A DNA stretch of 64,000 nt, taken from contig NZ_QUOT01000001.1 of the NCBI RefSeq assembly GCF_003390375.1, positions 868,001 through 932,000 of the forward strand, read 5' to 3'. Below, piece by piece: positions 49,981 through 59,318 of this stretch (position 1 is its first letter; each line of letters starts with the position of its first letter). The DNA is from Thalassotalea euphylliae (GTDB taxonomy: Bacteria > Pseudomonadota > Gammaproteobacteria > Enterobacterales > Alteromonadaceae). The notes under the pieces are model-generated. The model was not told where the DNA came from. It searched no databases and worked only from the letters and a program-made list of their open reading frames with translations. Position numbers and translations under genes: made by a program.

Positions 49981-52665
49981 TTAAGCTTTCTTTTTAGCAG
50001 GCGCTTTTTTGGTTGCCGCCTTTTTAGCTGGGGATTTTTTTGCAGCGGTTTTCTTAGTCTGCTCTTCCTGCCATTTGCCATCAATGTACTTGGCTACCCA
50101 GCCAGTCGCTTTACCTTCTACCTCAGTCATTACATACTGTTCTTTCGTTTTACGACTAAAGCGAACAATGGCTTGGTTACCCTCTGGATCTTGCTCTGGC
50201 GCATCTGCTAAGTAATAGAACTTAGATGAAATTCTATCTCTAAAGCGCTTTAACTCAGCCACTTTAGGAGCACGTGTTTCACGCGATTTCGGGAAAGTGC
50301 TCGCTGCAAGGAAAATACCCGCTGCACCATCACGTAACACGAAGTACGCTTCAGATTTTTCACACGGAAGCTCAGGCAATTGCACCGGATCTTCTTTCGG
50401 TGGCGCTGCTTCACCATTAGCTAACAACTTACGAGTGTTTTTACACTCACTGTTAGTACAGTCGAAATACTTACCAAAACGCCCTGATTTAAGCTCCATA
50501 TCAGAGCTACAGCGATCGCACTCTAACACTGGGCCATCATAGCCTTTAATCTTGAAATCGCCCTGCTCTAGCTCGTAGCCGTCACAAACAGGGTTATTAC
50601 CACAAACATGCAATTTGCGCTTTTCATCGATTAAGTAGCTGTCCATCGCCGTTGAACACTTAGGGCAGCGATGCATCGCACGTAGCGCTTCAGTTTCCTC
50701 ATCTTCCGCCAGCACGCTGACCGCTTCTTCACCTGGAATAAGGTTCATGGTGGTAGTACAACGTTCTTTTGGTGGCAACGAGTAGCCAGAGCAACCTAGG
50801 AATACGCCGGTAGATGCCGTGCGAATACCCATTTTTCTACCACAGGTCGGACAATCGATATCCGTTAATACTGGCTCGTTGCTACGCATACCGCCTTCCT
50901 CTGATGGCTTATCAGCGTTTTCTAACTGGCCTTTGAAGTTGGCATAAAACTCGTTAAGTACCGCTTTCCACTGCGCTGAGCCTTCTGCGATATCATCAAG
51001 CTCTTGCTCCATGTTCGCGGTGAAGTTATAGCTCATCAGATTTTCAAAACTTTCCGACAGGCTATCGGTGACGATTTCACCCATTTTCTCAGCGTAGAAA
51101 CGTTTTTTCTCCAAACGCACATAACCACGATCTTGAATGGTGGAAATAATGGATGCGTAAGTCGATGGGCGACCGATAGAGCGTTTTTCTAGCTCTTTTA
51201 CGAGTGACGCTTCACCAAAACGCGCTACTGGTTTTGTGAAGTGCTGAGTCGGGTCTAGCTTATCAAGATTAACCGCATCACCTACCGCCAAATCTGGCAA
51301 GTGCTTGTCATCACCTTTATTAAGCTGCGGGTGAACTCTTGTCCAACCGTCAAATCGCATAACACGCCCTTTGGCTTTAAGTTCAAAGTCACCTGCACCA
51401 ATGGTTAAGGTAGTTACGTCATAACGGGCTGCGGTCATTTGACAAGCCACAAACTGGCGCCAAATTAATTCATATAAGCGTTTCGCATCAGCATCAACAC
51501 CGTTTAACAATGCTGCTTCTAATTTCACGTTGGATGGACGAATTGCCTCATGCGCTTCTTGAGCGTTACCTTTACTGCCGTAAACTTTTGGTTTTTCAGG
51601 TAAGTAATCAGCACCAAATTCATTGGCAATAAAATCACGGGCCATCTTCACAGCATCAGCACTTAAGTTGGTTGAATCGGTACGCATGTAAGTAATGTGA
51701 CCTAATTCATACAGACGCTGTGCTAAGCCCATAGTGCGCTTAACACCATAACCTAGTTTAGTACTCGCAGCTTGTTGTAGCGTTGAAGTAATAAATGGCG
51801 CTGATGGTGAGCTTTTCGAAGGCTTGTCTTCACGTTTAGCAACCATTAACTGCGCTTTTTCAAGTAGCGCAACTGCTGCCATGGTTTGCGTTTCATTAGT
51901 TGGTTTAAACGCTTTACCCTTTTCATGGGTCACCGCTAGAGTTAATGCAGTGCCATCAGCTGTCGTTGTGTCAGCACTGACTTCCCAAAACTCTTCCGGA
52001 ATAAAGGCTTTAATTTCGCGCTCACGTTCAACAACAAGCTTTACTGCGACTGATTGCACACGACCTGCTGACAAGCCTCTAGCGACCTTCTTCCACAGAA
52101 GTGGACTGACCATAAAGCCGACTACGCGGTCTAAGAAACGGCGTGCTTGCTGGGCATTAACGCCCGGCATACTTAACTCACCTGGCGTAGCAAACGCCTG
52201 TTGAATGGCATTTTCTGTAATTTCATTAAATACCACGCGCTTAAACTTATCATCGTCACCACCGATGATTTCTTTTAAGTGCCACGCGATTGCCTCTCCC
52301 TCTCTATCCAAATCGGTTGCGAGATAGATAGTGTCTGCTTTATCGGCTAGTTTGGTCAACTCACTGACCACTTTTTCTTTACCCGGCAAGATATGATAAG
52401 ACGCTTGCCAATCTTTCTCTGGGTCTATGCCCATGCGATTAACCAAGGCTTGGCGGTCACGCTTGGCTTTGTATTTAGCCTTGGTTTCAGGCGACATCTT
52501 TCGCACTTCGGCCGCTGGCTTTGTAGCGACTTTTTTCCCGGTACTGCCCGTAGGCAAGTCACGTACGTGACCGACACTCGATTTAACAACGAAGTCTTTA
52601 CCAAGGTATTTGTTAATTGTCTTTGCTTTGGCTGGTGATTCGACAATTACCAATGATTTTGCCAT
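49981..52665 (-). CDS. topA: DNA topoisomerase I
   Basis: Relaxes negative supercoils. 894 residues: Toprim (SLVIVESPAKAKTINKYLG, YLATDLDREGEAIAWHL), type IA core with active Tyr in GHITYMRTDSTNLSADA and SAGRVQSVA, three C-terminal zinc-binding segments (CPTCGRKMG, CPKCSTAMD, CDRCSSDMELKSGRFGKYFDC-like), and a lysine/alanine-rich tail (KKSPAKKAATKKAPAKKKA) not found in E. coli, which probably binds DNA or RNA polymerase. Long but consistent with marine alteromonads. Confidence 0.97.
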   Translation of the reverse strand: MAKSLVIVESPAKAKTINKYLGKDFVVKSSVGHVRDLPTGSTGKKVATKPAAEVRKMSPETKAKYKAKRDRQALVNRMGIDPEKDWQASYHILPGKEKVVSELTKLADKADTIYLATDLDREGEAIAWHLKEIIGGDDDKFKRVVFNEITENAIQQAFATPGELSMPGVNAQQARRFLDRVVGFMVSPLLWKKVARGLSAGRVQSVAVKLVVEREREIKAFIPEEFWEVSADTTTADGTALTLAVTHEKGKAFKPTNETQTMAAVALLEKAQLMVAKREDKPSKSSPSAPFITSTLQQAASTKLGYGVKRTMGLAQRLYELGHITYMRTDSTNLSADAVKMARDFIANEFGADYLPEKPKVYGSKGNAQEAHEAIRPSNVKLEAALLNGVDADAKRLYELIWRQFVACQMTAARYDVTTLTIGAGDFELKAKGRVMRFDGWTRVHPQLNKGDDKHLPDLAVGDAVNLDKLDPTQHFTKPVARFGEASLVKELEKRSIGRPSTYASIISTIQDRGYVRLEKKRFYAEKMGEIVTDSLSESFENLMSYNFTANMEQELDDIAEGSAQWKAVLNEFYANFKGQLENADKPSEEGGMRSNEPVLTDIDCPTCGRKMGIRTASTGVFLGCSGYSLPPKERCTTTMNLIPGEEAVSVLAEDEETEALRAMHRCPKCSTAMDSYLIDEKRKLHVCGNNPVCDGYELEQGDFKIKGYDGPVLECDRCSSDMELKSGRFGKYFDCTNSECKNTRKLLANGEAAPPKEDPVQLPELPCEKSEAYFVLRDGAAGIFLAASTFPKSRETRAPKVAELKRFRDRISSKFYYLADAPEQDPEGNQAIVRFSRKTKEQYVMTEVEGKATGWVAKYIDGKWQEEQTKKTAAKKSPAKKAATKKAPAKKKA

Positions 52666-53171
52666 ATGTTCTTTAATTCCTGCTTAGACAGCCGACATTT
52701 TTATGTATAAGCGATTTAACGCCGTCGAAAAAGTTAAGATGTGTGCGAGCTACAACTGGACTAACTTTGACGCGAGGCAGATAAAGTTTGTCTTAAATAT
52801 CGTGTAAATTATTATTAGTAGATATATCCATAAATATGCAAGGTGACAAGCATTTATTCAACTTGACCTATGTAAATCTCTTATTTGATTATAATATCCA
52901 CCAGTTTTCGCGCATCATAATCGACTTTGCCGAAAAACTTAAGAGGCTATCGATAATAAAATTGAATCAGTAAGATTTCTAACCAGAAAACTAACAAACA
53001 TTATCCAAGTGCCAACCACTTATGGTTTGTCGACATATAAGCCGAATTTCAGTTTTTACGACAATGCATTTGAAATAACGTAGAAAGACGCAAAATGTAT
53101 CACTAAAAATTAACAGCAAGTTTAGGTCTGACGGTTAACTTGATACTTAGGCAAGTTGCTAAGACTAGGTA
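52666..53171. other. Gap upstream of topA
   Basis: AT-rich; should hold the supercoiling-sensitive topA promoters, which I cannot place. A plus-strand 45-codon frame (52836-52973) has no ribosome site and is not called as a gene. No repeats or RNA gene seen. Confidence 0.4.
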
Positions 53172-53203
53172 TAAAAAAGAAAAAGCTGGCATGGCCAGCT
53201 TTT
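53172..53203 (-). terminator. Terminator of the hydroxyphenylpyruvate dioxygenase gene
   Basis: AAAAGCTGGC-ATG-GCCAGCTTTT (53181-53203); on the minus strand it runs into TCTTTTTT. 31 bases after the stop. Confidence 0.9.
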
Positions 53204-53234
53204 GTAGATTTGGAAAAGGGGTAGCTTGAAGCTG

Positions 53235-54278
53235 TTAAAGAACGCCTCGCTCCATTTGGTTTAATTCAATCGATTTAAATAATGCCGTAAAGTTACCTTC
53301 ACCAAAGCCTTTATCGTCAACTCGTTGAATCATCTCTATAAAAATAGGGCCGAAAATATTCTTGGTGAATATTTGCAATAGATATGAATTTTCTTTTTGG
53401 CTGTCTACCAAAATCTGGTGCTGACGAATACGTTCATGATCTTCCTTTACCCAAGGAATGCGCTTAAACACATCATCGTAATATTCAGGCACAATATTCA
53501 AGGTATCAATAATATCGCTATCAATTTTGTCTAACGAACTCACTAAATCATCGGTAATAAACGCTAAGTGTTGTACGCCTGGGCCGTTATACTCGTCCAA
53601 GTACTCATCGATTTGATTGTTATTAGTGCCCTTACCTTCGTTAATTGGGATCGAAAAATTACCGCAAGGCGATTGTAAGGCGTAAGAGACAAGTGCTGTT
53701 TTCTCGCCTTTAATATCGAAGTAACGCACTTCCGTAAAGCCAAATACTTCTTTGTAGAAATTCGCCCACTTTTCCATCGTGCCTTGGTAAACATTATTGG
53801 TTAAGTGATCAACGGCTTTAAAGCCTTTATCTTGAACTTCAACGGGATCTGGATGATCTTCAAAATCTTGCTGATAAATTGAGCCACTTAAGCCAAAGCG
53901 TTCAATAAAGTAAATTAGGCTATCGCCGATGCCATAAATCGCTGGGTATGGCAGCTTGTTCGCTGCATTTTCTGCTGATTTGGCACCACGTTTAATTGCT
54001 TGTTCAAACGCGAATTCAGCGTCTTCTACCCGCCAACCCATAGAGCAAATCGCTGGTCCATGACTTTTCGCAAACTCTTTAGAAAACCCCGACTGCTCAT
54101 TATTCAGTAAAAAATGGATATCATTTTGATTAAAGTAGTCGATATCACGCCCTTTAAACTTTTTGGTTTTCGAGAAGCCAAAACCGTAAAAAGCTTTTTC
54201 CATAAAATCGATGTCAGGTGTCGCGTATTCTGTAAATTCAATACCACACAATTTTAGTGGGTTAGCAACGTCATTCAT
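53235..54278 (-). CDS. hppD: 4-hydroxyphenylpyruvate dioxygenase
   Basis: Fe(II) dioxygenase of tyrosine breakdown, converting 4-hydroxyphenylpyruvate to homogentisate. 347 residues from the ATG at 54278 (GGGAG six bases before); a longer frame was rejected. Two VOC halves: N-terminal (about 10-140) and catalytic C-terminal with the metal ligands in KAVDHLTNNV, GVQHLAFITDD and IFIEMIQRVD. No homogentisate dioxygenase or other tyrosine-pathway gene is near, so homogentisate may go to pigment or to genes elsewhere. Confidence 0.93.
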   Translation of the reverse strand: MNDVANPLKLCGIEFTEYATPDIDFMEKAFYGFGFSKTKKFKGRDIDYFNQNDIHFLLNNEQSGFSKEFAKSHGPAICSMGWRVEDAEFAFEQAIKRGAKSAENAANKLPYPAIYGIGDSLIYFIERFGLSGSIYQQDFEDHPDPVEVQDKGFKAVDHLTNNVYQGTMEKWANFYKEVFGFTEVRYFDIKGEKTALVSYALQSPCGNFSIPINEGKGTNNNQIDEYLDEYNGPGVQHLAFITDDLVSSLDKIDSDIIDTLNIVPEYYDDVFKRIPWVKEDHERIRQHQILVDSQKENSYLLQIFTKNIFGPIFIEMIQRVDDKGFGEGNFTALFKSIELNQMERGVL

Positions 54279-54610
54279 TATTATCTCCCTGTGACCTGTT
54301 GTACCTTTCCTTTTATTATTCATGGAAAAACTCTGGTGAGAAGATAACCAGTGGCTAAGCAAAATCTGGCGATGTAAATCATGTGATACGTTTGTTTTTC
54401 AAAAAAAATGACTAACATCTAGCCAGCCTTGATAGGCTCTGTAGCGGCTCTGTAAAGCTATAATTACACCTATGTATTTGGTCACCGATTAGGCTCGGGT
54501 AGTGAGCAAATAAGTTAACTGAAGAAAGTAAACAAACGAGCGTTTAAGATGGCTTAAATCGCATTAGTAAAGGCAGGATTTTTGTTGCTGAACGTGACAG
54601 AAAAGCATTA

Positions 54611-54646
54611 AAAAAGGCACTGTAGCCTAGCTAGCAGCACCTTTTT
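54611..54646 (-). terminator. Terminator of the DEAD-box helicase gene
   Basis: On the minus strand AAAAAGGTGCTG pairs with CAGTGCCTTTTT (two G-U pairs), followed by T. It is 44 bases after the helicase stop. The rest of the 54279-54689 gap shows no gene. Confidence 0.75.
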
Positions 54647-54689
54647 GATTCTATTGTTGTAAAAGGCTCTTGTTAAGCCTTAACCATAG

Positions 54690-56459
54690 TTAGCCGTTAT
54701 TGCGACGCTCACGACGTTTTGGACGTTCAGTGACAACTGGCGCATCAGCAACTGAGATTTCTAACGCTTGACGACGAATGCGAACACGCTTTAATTGCTT
54801 AAATGAAGCAGTCGGCATACCTTTTGGCAGTTGTACAAAGCTGTGACGTTCATGCAAGTTAATTGCACCAATGTAGCTGCTATCCAACGAAATTTCGTTA
54901 GCAATTGCACCAACGATATCACCCGGCTTAGCACCGTGCTCTTTACCTACCTCTAAGCGGTAAGTTTGCCAGTCAATATCATTACGTACTGGTTTTGCTT
55001 TACGTGGTGCACGTTCGCCACGACCATCGCGTTCACCTCGTTGACCTCGACCATCACGCATATCGCGACGACGCCCATCACGGCCACGGTCATTGCGATC
55101 ATTACGGTCAAATTCACGACGAGGTTTTGGATCTTCTTTTGGCTGAAGCGGTTGTTTTAATTGCTTTAAGTAAAGCAATGCTGCAGCTAAATCAGTCATT
55201 GAAACTTCTGATGTCTCAGCCATCTGCTCGATAATAGCGCGCATACCGTCAAGCTCTTTCGACTCGATAACTTCTAACAATTGTTGCTGAGTTTTTTCGA
55301 TACGTGCTTTACCAATCTCTTGAATGCTAGGTAATTCAAATGGATTGATGACGCCAGAAGTTAAACGCTCGTAATGACGTAATTGGTACATTTCTCTCGG
55401 GCGAACAAAAGAAATAGCGGTACCGCTGCGACCAGCACGACCGGTACGACCAATACGGTGAACGTATGACTCATTATCACCCGGCAAGTCGTAGTTAATA
55501 ACTAAGTCGATGCGAGGAATATCTAGACCACGTGCTACCACGTCAGTTGCGATCAGAATAGAAGAGTGACCATTTTTAATTTGATCAACCGTACGTTCAC
55601 GCTGTGCTTGGTTCATATCACCATTTAACGCTACTGCAGGGTAGCCTTGGCGCTCAAGTTTTTCAGCTACTTCAACGGTGTCGTTACGGGTACGCACGAA
55701 AATAATCATGGCATCGTAATCAAAGGTTTCAGCGATACGCTCTAGTGCAGTTAGTTTGTTAATACCACTCACTTTCCAAGCAAACTGTTCAATATTTGCT
55801 TTGGCTTTTTTCACTGCCGCAATTTTTACGTGCTCAGGATCAGTTAAGAAACGATTAGCCACTTTACGGATTGCTGGTGGCATTGTCGCAGAGAATAACG
55901 CCATTTGCGTATCATCGTTAAGGTGCTCTAGGATCCACTCAATGTCTTCTAAGAAACCCATGTTAAGCATTTCATCAGCTTCGTCTAATACACAAAGCTT
56001 AAGCTCGTTAAGTTTTAGGCTCTTACGACGTAAGTGATCCATTAAACGACCCGGCGTACCAACAACAACTTGCGCACCGCGCTCTAATTGTTGAAATTGT
56101 GGGCCATATGATTGACCACCGTATAAAGTAGCAACACGTAAGCCTTTAATATTGGCAGAAAATGACTCTATTGCTTCAGCAACTTGAATTGCTAACTCAC
56201 GAGTAGGCGCAAGCACCATTAATTGTGGCTTGCGAATACTTGGGTCAATGGCAGCAAGTGCAGGCAAACTAAATGCCGCAGTTTTACCCGTACCTGTTTG
56301 TGCTTCACCAAGCACATCACGACCATCTAAAAGTGGCGGAATAGTTTGGGCTTGAATAGCCGTAGCTGATTCAAAACCAAGCTTGTTTAAGGCTGAAAGA
56401 ATATTTTCAGGCAAGCCTAACGCATCAAAGCCAGTTACGGCATTGTTCTGTTCACTCAT
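54690..56459 (-). CDS. deaD: ATP-dependent DEAD-box RNA helicase, CsdA/DeaD type
   Basis: 589 residues. Helicase core: Q motif (GFDALGLPENILSALNKLGF), AQTGTGKTAAF, PTRELAIQ, VLDEADEMLN, SAT, and HRIGRTGRAGRSG. Then a linker, an Arg/Gly/Asp-rich stretch (about 445-500; DGRRRDMRDGRGQRGERDGR-like) and the DbpA-type RNA-binding domain (about 505-575; DIDWQTYRLEVGKEHG, SLDSSYIGAINLHERHSFVQLP). CsdA assists ribosome assembly and mRNA decay at low temperature. A strong promoter lies about 200 bases upstream, leaving a long leader. Confidence 0.96.
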   Translation of the reverse strand: MSEQNNAVTGFDALGLPENILSALNKLGFESATAIQAQTIPPLLDGRDVLGEAQTGTGKTAAFSLPALAAIDPSIRKPQLMVLAPTRELAIQVAEAIESFSANIKGLRVATLYGGQSYGPQFQQLERGAQVVVGTPGRLMDHLRRKSLKLNELKLCVLDEADEMLNMGFLEDIEWILEHLNDDTQMALFSATMPPAIRKVANRFLTDPEHVKIAAVKKAKANIEQFAWKVSGINKLTALERIAETFDYDAMIIFVRTRNDTVEVAEKLERQGYPAVALNGDMNQAQRERTVDQIKNGHSSILIATDVVARGLDIPRIDLVINYDLPGDNESYVHRIGRTGRAGRSGTAISFVRPREMYQLRHYERLTSGVINPFELPSIQEIGKARIEKTQQQLLEVIESKELDGMRAIIEQMAETSEVSMTDLAAALLYLKQLKQPLQPKEDPKPRREFDRNDRNDRGRDGRRRDMRDGRGQRGERDGRGERAPRKAKPVRNDIDWQTYRLEVGKEHGAKPGDIVGAIANEISLDSSYIGAINLHERHSFVQLPKGMPTASFKQLKRVRIRRQALEISVADAPVVTERPKRRERRNNG

Positions 56460-56663
56460 AATTTTTTATCTCTTGGCAGGAAGTCCTGCGATACAACTTT
56501 GAGGAAACCACCAAGAAGACTTGAGGCACATTCGAAAGGACAGCGTTATCGCTGAACAAGGCAAGTCTATTGGGCGGATATAACCCCTACGAAATTAGAC
56601 ATCTTTACCGACATTAGATGTTAAGCAACACGAGCTATTTAGCCGATAATGATTGAGGCGCGC

Positions 56664-56691
56664 ATTATACAGAGACTAGCTTATTTAGCAA
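56664..56691 (-). promoter_or_regulatory. Promoter of the DEAD-box helicase gene
   Basis: On the minus strand TTGCTA (56691-56686), 16 bases, TATAAT (56669-56664), then a GC-rich GCGCGCC. The start near 56657 leaves a leader of about 197 bases before the ATG at 56459, as in cold-inducible csdA genes. Confidence 0.65.
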
Positions 56692-56816
56692 GGTAATTGA
56701 GAAGTCTAGTTTGTTATTAAATGTTGTTAGATAAAATAATCGTGGAACTCAAGTACGATATTCAAGAGAAAAATATCGACATTTGTTAATCATTCAATGA
56801 CATCTGTTGAAAAGAA

Positions 56817-56836
56817 AAAGCCCCTTGCGGGGCTTT
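56817..56836 (-). terminator. Terminator of the Ig-repeat lipoprotein gene
   Basis: AAAGCCCC, four-base loop, GGGGCTTT; the minus strand continues with TTTCTTTT. 29 bases after the stop. Confidence 0.9.
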
Positions 56837-56865
56837 CAATTAACTATCAACTTTTTTATAACTTT

Positions 56866-59133
56866 TTACAGCGCACTTGAGCAACTTTGCACGCCGCCAA
56901 AAGGCCCTGTTATACCAACATTTTGCGTCGGCGGTATTACGTCTTCTTCCGTCAAATCTTCAGCAGATGTAGGAATGGTAAACACTGTAAACTCTTCATC
57001 TTCAGTACCTTCAACCCTCGCTTTAATAACTAGCTCAATATCAACCCAACTTCCTAGTGACTGCGGGTATAAAATATCAACTAGCGCTCGTCCTTGTTCA
57101 TCTGTGGTAACTTCACCTTGAATAGCGACAGCGTTACCAGGTGTTAAAATTCCATCTCCATTAATATCTTCACCAGCATCTAAGATTCCGTTGCGATTTA
57201 CATCTTCATTGGTACAGCTAATAGGCGAGGTGATAGACAAATCATCAGTAGATTGTGCTCTACCAGATGTAGTCCAACGAACAAATGAACCTGTAGCATC
57301 AAACAGTCTCGCCCAATACCCCTTATAATAACGTGTTGGAACTGCGCTAACAGTAAGCGATACATTTTCCACAGGGGCTGAGTCAACGTCGGTCACGAAT
57401 ACCGTAAACTGTTTGTTGTAAGTGGTAGTATCTACTTCTACGATATTGTTACCTGTTCCCAAGGTGATAAATAACTCACGATCAGCAACCGTCAGGTTAA
57501 CAGAGCTTGATTTATCCTGTTGCTCTCGAACGGTTGCCGTAACCGTTACGCCTTCTTGAGCTGAAACAACATTGGATGTGTAAACAGTTGATGCATTGCC
57601 GTTACTATCCGTAATTGCACTAGCAGGGAAGATTGAACCGCCATTTGTGTCATCTAACGTAAAGTCAACCAGCTTACCTTTAACCAAGTTATCATTGGGA
57701 TCGCGCAACGTTACCGAGATAACCGAAGTCTCGCCATTAGGTTCAACTGAGGCTGGAGAGGCTTGTGCTACAACGGTTTCAACCGTTTCAGCAACAAATT
57801 CAAAAGTTAATAGGTTACTAAGCGCTGTTTCTCCATCACCACCAGTAAAAGTAACAACCGCAGGACCAGCATTGTCCGCTTGAACAGTAACTGACACTTG
57901 GCCATTTACCGTGGTGCCACTTAAGGCTGAAAGCGTTCCACGAGTGGTAGTAAAATCAACTCTAGTACCATCTTCAACAGGTGTACCGTTATCTAACCAA
58001 GTTAACGTAATATCTGCCGATTTTGATAAACCCACATCTGGTGCTAAAGCATTGCTTGGGTTAACAACTGAACCGTTGTTGTTATCGAAGGCTGTAAATA
58101 AAAATGAATCTGATTGAACAGAAACTGGTAGGTTTTCGCTTGCGCCTAGGGCCTCTGCAACAATTGAGTTTGTACCACCAGATAAGCCAGTAGCAGTGAA
58201 AATCGCTTGACCTGTAAAGTCTGTTGTCACCACTGATGGTATATCGATTTGTGCCGATGAGCCATTCGCTAACGATAAATTGACAGCTTGATTAGCAATA
58301 CCATTACCATCGCTATCTCTAAGATTTAACACATAATCAGTAGAGTCGTTAATTGCTAGCGCAGATGAACCATTAAGTTGAATAGCTGTGCCAACAACTT
58401 GTACGAGCACACTATCTGTGATGCTTCCGCTTGAAGCGGTTATCGTAACTAGACGATTTTCAGGGTTTCGAGTCGTTAGTTTAGCTGAAGCAAGGCCATC
58501 GGTTTCCGTTTCTGCTTTTTCAACTTCTACTTCGCCAGATGACACTTCAAAGCTTACCGTCGCACCTTCAACCAAGTTATTTCGGCTGTCCTTAACGAGA
58601 GCTGTTAATTGTACTTCCCCCGCGCCACTTGATGCTATTTGAGGACTGTCAGCGAACAAAGTTAAACTAGTTACCTCAGGCCCTTCGTTGCCGATGCTAT
58701 TGCCTTGGCTAGTAAAGACAATCTCGGCTGTTGATTGGGAATCATCGTCATTTAGCACAGAGGCACGAATTGTTCCTGCGCCAGCAAGAGTGCCAACAAT
58801 TATTTGTATGGTTGCAACACCATCTGCGTTTGTAGAAGCCGCACCGTTTTCCGGATTAAGTGAAGCCAGCATGGGTTCATCAACAACAAAGGAAACAAGT
58901 GTATTGGCAACTGGTTGATTATCTTGTGTCACTGTTGCTGTTAGCTCAATCGGAGCAGCTGCTGTGACAAGGTTATTATCTAGTGTGAGGCTTATAACTC
59001 GAGGAGCCGTTTGATTTCCGCCCCCATTATCAGGATCTGGGTTTCCTTCTGAACTTAGACCACCATCACCACCGCCACAACCTACCAAGGTCATAAGCGC
59101 CATGGCAAAACTTAAGCGTCGAAACAGCTCCAT
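56866..59133 (-). CDS. Ig-like (invasin/Big_1) repeat lipoprotein
   Basis: 755 residues. Signal peptide with lipobox LVGC (Cys19) and a Gly/Asp/Pro linker (GNPDPDNGGGNQ), then tandem bacterial Ig-like beta-sandwiches of about 95-105 residues (about 40-560), each with the A-G-V-A-T-pattern seen as NADGVATIQIIVG, TDGLASAKLTT, TDFTGQAIFTATG and DSNGNASTVYTS. At 644-667 an EF-hand/dockerin-like pair (DVNRNGILDAGED, DINGDGILTPG) probably binds calcium. C-terminal Cys pairs are possible. Probably a surface or periplasmic adhesion/structural lipoprotein; the ligand is unknown. Transcribed alone. Confidence 0.88.
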   Translation of the reverse strand: MELFRRLSFAMALMTLVGCGGGDGGLSSEGNPDPDNGGGNQTAPRVISLTLDNNLVTAAAPIELTATVTQDNQPVANTLVSFVVDEPMLASLNPENGAASTNADGVATIQIIVGTLAGAGTIRASVLNDDDSQSTAEIVFTSQGNSIGNEGPEVTSLTLFADSPQIASSGAGEVQLTALVKDSRNNLVEGATVSFEVSSGEVEVEKAETETDGLASAKLTTRNPENRLVTITASSGSITDSVLVQVVGTAIQLNGSSALAINDSTDYVLNLRDSDGNGIANQAVNLSLANGSSAQIDIPSVVTTDFTGQAIFTATGLSGGTNSIVAEALGASENLPVSVQSDSFLFTAFDNNNGSVVNPSNALAPDVGLSKSADITLTWLDNGTPVEDGTRVDFTTTRGTLSALSGTTVNGQVSVTVQADNAGPAVVTFTGGDGETALSNLLTFEFVAETVETVVAQASPASVEPNGETSVISVTLRDPNDNLVKGKLVDFTLDDTNGGSIFPASAITDSNGNASTVYTSNVVSAQEGVTVTATVREQQDKSSSVNLTVADRELFITLGTGNNIVEVDTTTYNKQFTVFVTDVDSAPVENVSLTVSAVPTRYYKGYWARLFDATGSFVRWTTSGRAQSTDDLSITSPISCTNEDVNRNGILDAGEDINGDGILTPGNAVAIQGEVTTDEQGRALVDILYPQSLGSWVDIELVIKARVEGTEDEEFTVFTIPTSAEDLTEEDVIPPTQNVGITGPFGGVQSCSSAL

Positions 59134-59318
59134 ACTGTCATCTCCATGTACATTTTTATTATAGATCTATCCCATCTTAACTGATAAAGATCGAAAAGGT
59201 CACTACCTAAATGCAAAAAGCCAGACCAGTTCAGCAATTAATTTAGTTTTTTCAATTAAATTTAACTGTTACTCTTACAGCCAAATTTCTATAACAATAA
59301 GTGGTTGTATTCGATACC

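Noticed and set aside
52836..52973. 45-codon plus-strand frame upstream of topA
   Set aside because: No ribosome site or promoter and no recognisable features; AT-rich chance frame is more likely.
54995..55234. Plus-strand His/Asp-rich frame opposite the helicase gene
   Set aside because: It is the antisense shadow of the Arg/Gly-rich helicase linker.
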